64,000 nt of DNA from Lingula anatina (taxonomy: Eukaryota; Brachiopoda; Lingulata; Lingulida; Lingulidae): positions 36,787 to 100,786 of the forward strand of contig NW_019776123.1 in the NCBI RefSeq assembly GCF_001039355.2. The letters run 5' to 3'. Shown one piece after another: positions 48,016 to 59,500 of the stretch. Both the position numbers and the translations under genes were made by a program. Numbering within the stretch: position 1 is the stretch's first letter; the number at the start of each line of letters is the position of its first letter. The notes beneath the pieces were generated by a model. That model did no database searches, was not told the DNA's origin, and saw nothing but the letters and a program-made list of their open reading frames with translations.

Positions 48016-51000
48016 TATGCGATCTCCCGCACAACACGGATGGGTTGGGAAGGGGAACTCAACTTACCTGCTTTACAAGCTAAAATACGAAGCATTGAAA
48101 GTCAGGTTACAGAAAATGCCACACAAATACAGCAATTCAGTTCACTTCTGCCAAAGTACGAAGAGAGAGAGACAAGAATAACGAGAGTTGAAGATGAAAT
48201 TGCCAATTTAAAACGTACTCTTCTGGAATGGCAAAGCCTCTACGATACCGATTTGGAATCAGGTAAAACATTACATCATGTTTTAATTTTACACATTGGT
48301 TACGGGCATATGAACACATTATTATGTTTTTAAGTGCAATCGTTGAACTTTGATGAATTAAACTTTAGTTTTATTAAGTGTTCAATTAAATTGTATTTAT
48401 GTTTAATAGTTGTCTGTATTATTCTACATTTGAGTTTTTTTTTTTTTTCGCAGAAAGTGAAACTGATAGAAAAGCAGACAATATTGTTGACACCATGGGG
48501 TAAGCTTTTAATTTACATTATTTTGTGGTCAACAGATAAAGGGACAATTCATATACAATCTTACTTTTGAAAATGAAAAAATGTCATTTCTTTCATTTAT
48601 ACTACCTAAAATGAAACCGAGGGATTATTTTTGACTTTTCTAAGTTTCCAATCCTCTTTTTTCAGGCATATTCAACCCGCTGGTTCGACGTGTAGTGCAA
48701 ATGAGCCAGGTACAGGTAAGTTGAGAGACGTCGTTCGGAGAGATGGGGATAATATAGATTCTCCTTTATAATATCAGGGAATTTTATTTTTGACCAACTT
48801 TTTCCATTGTGCAAATATAATTTAATCATAATAAGAGCAAAATATAGGCAAAATATAAGCACAATATAAGCAAAACATTGCTTCAATTTTCCCCATAGTG
48901 TGTAAACTATTCTTTAGGAGGGAAAGTATAGTTTTAAAGATTAAGGCCTATCAAGGCAGTATTTTCCCACCAAAAAGGCACATTTAATATGTTTTTCCAG
49001 GGTAAACGACATTTTCCCTTGATATACCAACCGGTAATTTTCTTTTCCTGACACTCTTCATCAGTCTGTACAAATTTTGGAAATACTGGTAAAGCAAAAG
49101 ATCAAAAACCAGATTTTCCAGATGCCCCACTTATTCCTTTGACTCGATTTCCTGATATTGCAGGACTATCATGTAGTCAGGGCATCAAGTTCCTATTTTT
49201 TCCTATTTTTTTGGAGATCTTCCTATTTTTTCCTATTTTCTAGAGAAAATTCCTATTTTCTTCCTATTTTTTGGTCTAAAAATAATGTTATGTGTCAAGT
49301 CATGTTGGTTATGGGACAATAAAATGAGGATGCCTTAGTCAATATTAAACTCAAAGTGAATGTTTTGATTCATTCAGTTGTATTTTAATAAGGATAATGT
49401 AAAAAAAGTGAATCTGAAACTGGATCTTACTTGAAATGAGCATCACTATATTTCAAGTAAAATCCAGTCACCATGCACTTTCAGTGATAATATGATAAGT
49501 GGGAAACCTTTTTGCCTTTTGTCATCAGCCTTACCGAACTGATGAATATTCATAAAATACAGATCGAGTTAAAAAATCAGCATGATAGGGCCATTTACTG
49601 AAACACAGGTCAAGTTCAAAAATTGGCTCTATTGGAGCATTTTTACAAATATTATGCTTTTTTGGGTCCTTTTTTATGTACACATGCAATACAGATAACA
49701 CATAAAGTGTAAAATTGGTCGACCTATTGTCTTCAAACTTACAGGAGTGATCAATATTACTTATTCAGGTTGAGTTTGAAAAAAAAGCCTGATCAAATTA
49801 TTTTCATGGACCTGAACACCTTTGCTAATCACATTTTCCATTTATTTGTATTACCTGCAATACATAATTAAAAATTGGTGGTGATCATGGTGGTAAGCAC
49901 TATGTAATATAGCATGCCATCAAAGTTGAAGAAAAATTCCATTTTGGGTACTGATGCTGTGATGAATCTCAAAATTACAGAAAAGATTTATAGAACTGTA
50001 ATACAGCTGTAACGGTTTGAAAATGGCCTGATTGCAATTTTTTCTGGAAGTAAAGTTAAGTAGTTTTTTAGGCAAATATTATAGTACATGCATGTAGGCC
50101 TATTGTCTACAAGTTTACATTCATGGTTACTAAAATACAGGTTGAGTAATAAAAAAATGTTGAAACATGTTTTTGACTGTTTACATTGTTTGGACTACAT
50201 ATGAAGTGAATTTTAAAATTATTGGGCAGAACTTAATTAAGGCACTGACACAGTGTTAAGCACTAACATATAAGAAAAAAAATGATTCATATGTAGACAA
50301 ACATTGGTTACTCTGAAATATTGAATAAAAGTACTGATGGAATAAAAGTACTGGGTGGAAAAAATCTCGAAATTTAATAAAAGTACTGATGGAATAAAAG
50401 TACTGGGTGGAAAAAATCTCGAAATTTAATAAAAGTACTGGATGGAATAAAAGTACTTGGTGGAAAAAACCTTTACACCACTCCCCCNCTATACCAACAG
50501 AATGCATGAAATAACCTTAAATAGATTTGGTAATATGCAGCATATATATATTCATGACTTTTTACCTTTCTACGAAGTAGGCCCTATTCACAATGCTTTA
50601 ATATTTTGAGAGCATGGATAAAGACATGTGGATAAAGACATGTTGTTTTAGTTTCTGTGGTAAATTAGTGTTTCCAGCTGTGTACTGAAAACATAACTTT
50701 TCTTAAGCAGTTTTTTTTTTTTTTTTTGGACTGTTTTTTTTTTTTTTTTTCACCCTCTCGCACCGATTTTGGGGTCCCCAGAGGATGTCATCCATAAAAA
50801 TAAAAAAGTGTGGCCTAAATTTCATAATCGTCAGGGTCCGAAGACCCAGATATATCGCACCTAAGCCGCCTCCGAGAGCCATACGGAGACGATTCAGAGT
50901 AAATTTATTCTCAGATATAAGGTTCGTTTTGCATACCTGTAAAAGTCTTAAGGGTTTATCTTACATAGAAATGTGATTTAACATCGTTTAAATCATAAAT

Positions 51001-54000
51001 CGGCATGAAATAATTGACGTTTGAAAACAGACACAGCTTCTTTGCTGCACTTAGCTATAAATATGATCCTACAGGGTCAGCACTAGATCATAGACGGCAG
51101 CGGGACGGAAGTGAGAAATGTAACATGGCGGCCCCTAGCGACGAGATGCTAAGGCTGATAGTCGAATGATGTAAACACAGTTCAATTGTTTTTTTATCGT
51201 ATAATAACTAGGAATATAGCATATAATTTTTATTTACTTTTTTATGTATCTTTTTATTTTTTAATCGTATTATACCTAGGATTTTGTAAGTTTTGCGATT
51301 TGAATAAAGTAGATGAGTTCCACCTCCTGCTAAAGTGCAAAGCATATGATTCAATACGTGATCCCTTCAGAGGGCAGCTGTCAGAGTTCCTACCCCTAGG
51401 CGACTTCAGCTTTAATGAACTGTTTAATTTTCTTATGGGTGCTCAAGATTTAAATATTCTTAGAATGGTTATGCGTTTTGTAAATAGATGCTTCCAACAA
51501 GGGGAACAAACCCTCTCTTAATACATTGTACTCTTTTCAGTGAATGTATTTAAATTCATCGCCTGTAAATTATCATATTACACATTTTATATATATCACT
51601 TTATAAACTCATTTATTAGTATTATTATACATTTATCTAATTGGGTCTAAATGCGTTTCCATGTCCTGCAAATTTACGTATCTGTAGCTGGAGTTGTCTG
51701 TTTTACCTCTATGATTGTACATGTACTTCGGCCCTTTTTTAAACACGTATTCATCTATTATCGCATCAAAATCATGTATATTTATTCATTAACTTGTTTG
51801 TACTCTGCTATATTTAGGTGTACTGTCTTTGATTGTACCTTATTTGTGAAGGTGTATCAATAAAGAATCCCTAGGGATATAGCATACATGTATATTTTCC
51901 TAGATATTTTGCTGTAAAACTACATCCTATAAATGTCTCGGCAGCGCCACTCGGAACTACTCGGATGTCTCCGCACTCGACAATAAGTATGGTTAGTATG
52001 GAGCTTGCGGAATGAGCCGAGGATTGCCGATTGCAGCGGCGCTGGGGGCTGCCATGTTGCATTACTCACTTCCGTCCCGCTGCCGTCTATCATCTAGTGC
52101 TGACCTGTAGAACAGTAGGTAATGAGTTGAGATCTCGATTTTCTTCTCATTATACTTCAATTTAAGAAAATGAAAAGCGTGACTTGTACTTGTGTAATTT
52201 CCCACCGGTACAATAGGTATTTAATAAACATACCGGGCGGAAGATTTTCGAAAAATTAATAAGCGTACTGGGTGAAAATGCAGCGTACCGGCGGGAAGAA
52301 ATTTGGAAAATTAATTAACGTACCGGTACGTTTATTTGATACTTCAGAGTAACTTATGTTCACGTAATCAGAGGGAGATAAAATATTTTGGGCATGTTAA
52401 AAAACAATTTCATACGCTGCTTAAATCTTTTTAATATCCTGGAAATGATGATTACATAGACTAGCCTCAAAGTTTTGCATACAATTGATCAAATACTATA
52501 CTTAAACCACGGCTAGCACGTAGAACAAAAGACTTGGTCGTTGGTGTATTTGACATACAAGCACGTCATGTGCGAGTGTGTTCCACGGTCTGTTGCACTC
52601 CCATCACTCACGAGTGTAGTAGCCAATCAGAAGCGGTGGTTTAAGCCTGCAGCTCGACAATACATTCATAATATTTCATGTACAGCTCGGTGACTCGTAT
52701 TGTATCTATCACTTAAACCACGGCTAGCACGTAGAACAAAAGACTTGGCCATGCTGTGTTTGACGTACAAGCACGTCATGTACGAGTGCGTTCCACGGTC
52801 TGTTGCACTACTAGTCTACTAGTGTAGTAGCCAATGGCCGTGGTTTAAGCCAGATACAACACTTGTCGCCGAGCTGTACATGAAAATTACTCGTGTATTT
52901 TCTCGCCTGCGGCTCGCCAATACACTCGTAATATTTCACGTACAGCTCGGCGACTCGTATTGTATCTATCACTTATACACACATGTACCTATTTAGCTAG
53001 GTGCGACAGAGCCTTTAGTATTTTATGTTGTTTTTTGTAATAGATAAATTATTGTTGTTACACTAAATAGTGTTATTTACTACAGTTTAAGATTTGTATT
53101 ACACAGGCATGGTTTTAGAGGTGTTGGGAAGTTGTCTTTCTTTTAGAATAATTCCTATTTTTTCCTTTATTTTTTTGATAAAATTCCTATTTTTTCAAAT
53201 TTTTTACCTATTTTCCTATTTTCTTAAGGTCTGTTATAACTTGATGACCTGTGTACTGTAGTGACCAGCGTTGTTATCCGTTTTACCAAGGGAAATTTAC
53301 CCCAGGAAAATCCTTTTTTTTTATTTTGGTCAAAATGAACAGTTGTTATCTCAGTAAGTATCTGATCTTAACACATATTTGCAAAACTGAAGTATGAACC
53401 TCCAATAAGTTTGTCATTAATGCAATACTTTTTTTATGAATAGAACAAGCAAGCACAGACGTGTTTGTGGAAAGCAACTCCTTCAACCCTAGAAGAGAAG
53501 GAAAAGGTTCCCGCATACAGCAAGAGTCATGCACTGCTAATGTATGTATAAGTTCAGGTTTAGTGGTCCGTGGGTGAGGGGGCAAACTGTTCTTCATTGC
53601 CGCAGTGCTCGAATCTCCTGATTTATTATTTTATGGCCTTAATTGATCTCAAGATCGAGTTTTTTTTTTTACCTTAGCTTTTATTATCTATATAATTAGT
53701 TGTAATCATGCTAATTTTATCTGTAAACAGCACTGAGACGGTAGTGTAGTGAAATAAATATTATTATTATTATTATTATTAAAGAGCTTACGTCATTCTC
53801 TTCATTTGATAGATTTTCCTTGATTCTACAATGTATACATATAATTTTTAAATATGATCATTTTCTTTCAAATTACATATAGACACAAGTATAGCTTGTC
53901 ATGTCATGTTTTATCATACTCTTGGGCAGAAGTAACATACTATTCATTTTCAAAAATAGATACAGCCACAAAGTGAAGCAAACAGACCTAACCCGTTGGG

Positions 54001-56515
54001 GGAGGGGAATGAACACGTTGATGCAAACCCTAGCTTCAGCCCAGGAATGGTTGAGCACTACAGGGATCAGGAGGTAGAAAAAAAAAATTTCCTTTATTTT
54101 TAACATGCGTCTTGATATTATCACTCACACAATAGTGACACAAAATATTATTCTAGGATTCTTTTTGAGTTTATGTCTGCAAAAGCACTTTCATAATACT
54201 GCCACAGTTCAGTTTACAAGTTTCAAATAGTGAAAAGATTGGAAAAGGACTTAGTCCGCATTCACAACGATTTGAGCCAGGCTTTACAAATCCTGGGTCT
54301 AAATATGGCGGACGTACATGAAAGGAAAACCGCCTGATCTTTTAATAGTCTCTCCGCCTCTCACATGCCTCCCCACACGTCATTCCTGCGGGGTACAGTC
54401 ATTAAATCTCAGCTCCGTTTGCCATGTGGAAGCTACCTGAGAAAAAGAAATGAATTGATCAAGATCGTGAACCCCCCCCCCCCCTTCCAGTTCGATCAGG
54501 TGTAGGGACCAAGGCAAACATCAGCATCAGAACAAACTGCGCTCTCTGACGAGACTGCATACGCAAAAATTCTGCCCTCCTCCTCCGTCTACTGGGGCTG
54601 GGTATCTCCGTGAATATCTCTGGTGACATTATCTCCGTCGATAGCCGATTCATTGCTGCTCTACGCAGGCCAGTTCATTTCTTTTTTGTCTCTGTTTTGA
54701 GAGATAATGGAACAGAAGAGCTTTTTTCCTTCGATCGCCTCCAGCCGCCATGCTTTCTTTACCTCGAGTTTAATTGATGAGCATGCGCACTTAATATTTC
54801 TCAGGTAGCTTCCGCATGGCGAACAGAGCCGAGATTTAATGACTGTACCCCGCAGGGACGACGTGTGGAGGGCGTGTGAGAGGTGGAGAGACTATTAAAA
54901 GATTAGGCGGTTTTCCTTTCATGTACGTCAGCCATATTTAGTCCCAGGATTTGTAAAGCCTGGCTCGTTGTGAATGCGGTGTTAGAGACCAGCCCAAGTC
55001 TAATTACACATGCAGTTACGATCAATAACAGATCATCTTTCTAAACTTTCCCGTTTATTAGAATTTTTTTTCATCTTCTCCTCAACCATTGCTCATGATT
55101 CTTGGCATTATTTAAGGAGTAACAATGTGTACACAATAATGTTAAATGGTAAAGGAACCTTTAAAAGATTCTTGGAACCAGAACATGATCCAGGCTACCC
55201 CTAAAAGTTAATGACCCTTATATATGTCCATTTTAAACCTTTCCTGATTAACTTCACCAAAATCAGTTCATAACATTTTTCATATTGCTAACAAACAAAC
55301 ACTCAGACACACCAAAGCTGGCAAAAACCAACTTTCTTGGCGTAGGAGAAATATATCTCTTTAAAATGAATATATTTGTGTATATACGTGTATGTTTGTT
55401 ATTGACAGGGATTCAATGATAACACGGTCCCAAAAAGATCGAATGGAGAAACTGCAAGACAAGAAACTACCCCAAAAGGTGTCGCTAGTGCAGCAGTTGG
55501 AGGAGACGAACCAACAGGAGACGAGGTATAATTAGAATTATACCTTTTTAATTCAAGAATGAAATATATGCTTTTTTTTATTGAAAAAATGTAATGTGTC
55601 TTTCCTATTTTATCTACCATGGGGGTTATCAGGCAATAGTGAAGCTAGAGCTCCTCTAGAAAAGCATCATGTTAAATAAATTTTATGTTTGGAATAATTT
55701 AACATAGTAATAAAGTCATCTGATTTTGTGATAATATAGGGTTCCATAGATTACGAGAGAAGAGTAATAGTTTGTGTTTGAGATTCAAAATTGATGTAGG
55801 AAACTAATGCATATTTGCAGTCATTAGTTGCAAAAGTAAGTGAAATGTAATATTACAGGTAAATGCTGTTTTGTTTGAATGTTCCTCGTAAACATTGTTC
55901 CTGTACTGACTGTAAACCAAGTGCTGTACATAACATCAGAATGAAAAGAAAAAACAGCAAGGTTATGTGGTTAATGTTTAGAACTTTGGCCGTTTTTTAG
56001 GGGTTACATGATGATACTATCCCAAAGAATTTGAGTGAAGAAACTGCAGTTGAACCACCTGGAAATGAGGTATAGTTACGTCTTTTAAAAAGGTCATATC
56101 ATAATGGTGACATGGTGTTTTATTTAGGAATATTTTTTCAGCAAAAATGTTTGAATTTATCATTTAGATTTTTTTTTTTTTTTTTTTGATAATGCTACTG
56201 GGTAAATCCATAACCTGAAGAGATTAACATTCTCATTTCTTTAAGTTATTAATACATTAAAACACAATATTTAAAGATATTATTGTAGAACATGTTTCAT
56301 GGTGTATATATTTTAGCCTCCTGGTGGTGACTGTAGCAGTGGTACAGGACTCAACCTGACTCAAAATGTTCCACAAACACCACGGATTCCTGAAAACTGC
56401 TGTGCAAAATGTACTGCAAGAGAGGAAGCAGAGAGAAAAAATGGAGAACTCCATTGTAATGGAATGCAACAACAATCCACCAACACTAAACGTGACTTCA
56501 AGAAGTACATTGAAG
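48016..56515 (+). CDS. Gene B N-terminal exons: coiled coil and acidic linker
   Basis: The first exon has heptad-like LPALQAKIRSIESQVTENAT and RITRVEDEIANLKRTLLEWQ, a parallel coiled-coil candidate. The next exons (ESETDRKADNIVDTMG, HIQPAGSTCSANEPGT, QASTDVFVESNSFNP, IQPQSEANRPNPLGEGNEHV) are disordered. Exons 55409-55525 (GFNDNTVPKRSNGETA) and 56001-56069 (GLHDDTIPKNLSEETA) are copies of each other. Exon 56317-56515 is Cys-rich (NCCAKC) and lies next to the CARD exon. Confidence 0.7.
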
Positions 56516-59500
56516 GTTTGTAATTATAGCTTATTAACCTTTATGGTATGTCAAAGAGCCGTCATTTATGTATGGCAATTTTGGTGCTTGTACTAAGCAA
56601 AGACTTGTTGATGGTTTGTTGACTGTGTTACGTCTTTTGACCAGATTATTAGTTATCATATCTTCAGCAGCCAAATTATCATATCCACCTTCATTTTGCA
56701 TGTATATGTAGTCGTTTACATCTAAAATGGCAAGTTAAAACAACCAAATGGCTAGTGCTGCCTCTGCGTCTTTTTTTAAAGGTATATTACAAGTTTGTGC
56801 ATATTTTTACTTCTAGATGGAAACAAGGCTTTGGAGAAGCAAAACCAAGAGGCTCTCACAAAAAATCTTCCCTATTTGATACGTTATCTTCACCCCGTTA
56901 TTGATGATGTGGCACTTTATATGTTCAGCCACTTGGTTCTGTCTGATCGCCATAGAGAAATAATTGCAAGTAAAAGCACTGAGACGGACAAGTGTGAGCA
57001 TTTAGTGACAAATGTCCTGTTACACTCCAGCGAGAAAGCATTCTGGTTCTTTATGCAGGCATTAGAAGATAACCACTGCGAGTTCATTGTTGACCAGCTA
57101 CTTGGTAAGCTGATTTTTAATCTCAGTAATTGCTTTCTTAGCAGGGTTCTCTAGAAAAAAACATTTACCTAAACCAGAGGGGGCTTATTAACAGAGAACT
57201 TGCTCATAGTTGGTAATTTTATCCACAGTTTCAGTGTCCTGCAGATGATTTTTACCACCCTTAGGTAGTTTTTGAATTAATAAACAAAATTACATGAGTC
57301 GAATTCTGAACAACAGGTTGTTTGCCATTGATAAAGATCCAGTTAACATTACCATATGCCAGAGATGAGCTATCGTCTTTTTATAGATAAGCATATTAAA
57401 TCCATCAATATTTCTTCCATGGTTTTTTAGGAAAACCCAATGATGTTACTGGACATATTAGGGCTATAGTTGGTATTCTGGAAGAAAGGAAAACATCAGA
57501 AGATGCTCAAATAGTATCACACACTGTTGATGAATACATATTTAATAACCCTGACATAAGCAGACAGATGGTAGACTCCATACGAAACGCCTTGGCAGAA
57601 TGGAACTTGATGGTCACTGGTTTATCGAGAGGATCCATTTTGATAAATATGAAGTTTTACACTGTCGAACAATTAGATGCATTCTGGATGTGGGTTAAAA
57701 GTCGGCGACCTTCACCTTTATCAACGTCCTTGACCGAGGTCATTCTGACTGAGGAAATTCGAAGTATGGTTCCAGAAAATCTTGTCTTATCTTTGAGTAC
57801 AAACATGGATCTGGATGAGTATTTGAAGAAGAGGCGTAGATTGCTTCATGGTAAGTGTCCAGTATGCGTAATTCAACAGCCAAAAGTAAAGTTCTCCCAT
57901 CTGCATTAATTGGAACTTCTATTTTTCAATTTTTTGTAATGTCAATTTTGATATTTTAGTAGTTTTTACTTCTGATACCAGTCACTTTCTCATACGGAAG
58001 TCACTAACACAAGTTAGCTGGTGCTCCCAGAGAACATTGAACTAAAATAATGGCTTTTCAATATAAATGAAAAAAGGCATTCATTATATTCAATACTGAG
58101 AATAAAATAGATGGTGAATAGTAAAAGTACAACGTGGGATATTAGAATCCACGGTATTATTTTAGGTGATCTGCCGATGACGTCAGATGACTTAAACTTT
58201 GGTAAACGCCCACTGAAAGAGCACAATCAAAGCTTGTCGTGGCTAGACATTACCGGCGAACTGAAAATGGAAGTTAATCCAAAACTTCTTCTTGAGTGGG
58301 CATATGAGAGTGGATATTATGACCCCCTTCCTTTGCTCACTGTGAAGTTTCCACAGACTTTTACTGGCTATGACGAGAAAGATTTCAGAATAGAAAGACT
58401 CCACAAACTTATAACATACAAAAATGGTCAAATATCACAGTTGATTACAAAATTGTCAAAAACAGAGCATAAGTTGAAAAAAGCAGAAGATGCATTGGTT
58501 AATATAATGAATCAACATCAAGATTCATTAATTACGTATAAAGTCCAGCAGCATCGTGTTGCAGAAGAAGACCACCATAACATAGACAACAAACCAGAAC
58601 TTGGGGCTCATCGGATAGGGCCAGATTCGCAAATAGCACCGCCAATGAATGCTCCCAATGGTGAGGTCAACAATGATAAGGGTGACACTCGGAAAAATAT
58701 TATTGTTGATGTGGAGGAGCTAAAAGAGATTGAATCACTCGCAAGTGGAGGACACACAGAGCCAGTGTGTGGTAGTAAGGTGGATGATAAAATACGTCCT
58801 TGGATAGAGTCAGATACGCAACTGCCAATGGGAAGCACAGGTGGATACAACACTGATAAAGATGGTGTTCAGAAAAATGCCAGTGTTGATCTGGACCAGG
58901 CAAAAGAGAGTGACTCACAAGCAAGTGGTAGACACTCAGCGCCAGTGTATGATGATAGTAAGGGCCCGTTCATATGAAAAATCTATTTTCTAAAAATCAA
59001 TTTTCTATTCGCTGTATCTTGTGATCACAGTCTGTGCCCTAAAATACCTCACAGCGTAATTACTGGCAGCACGACCCAGTTACTTCCAAAGCTGTAATTA
59101 ATTCTCCGCTGCACTCAGAGTAATCACAAGATACCGCGAATAGAAAATAGATTTTTAGAAAATAAACGTTGAATGTGAACGGTATCTAAGTTGAAGCAGT
59201 TTCCCATATTAAACATGGCTTGTTATTCTCGTTCTCTTTTACAGTAGTATAATACGTGCATAGAGTTTTCATAGTTAACACCAAATCTGCTGCTGTTGAC
59301 TCAAAGTTTCACAAACATAAATGTTTGGTATGGAATTTTCTGAAAAATAGGGGACATTTTTTGGGTAATTTTGGCCCTCAGTTTACTATGTTTTATTCCA
59401 TTTTTGCAAGTGTTGGTTTGTGTACGATGAATTATGTGCTATATTATTTTAGCATCTGTATATTTTGCTAAACAGGTGATTTCCATGGAGGTCGCGTATA

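Noticed and set aside
53873-54124. Minus-strand 83-residue frame
   Set aside because: It overlaps gene B exon 53960-54073, which joins its neighbours in phase on the plus strand.
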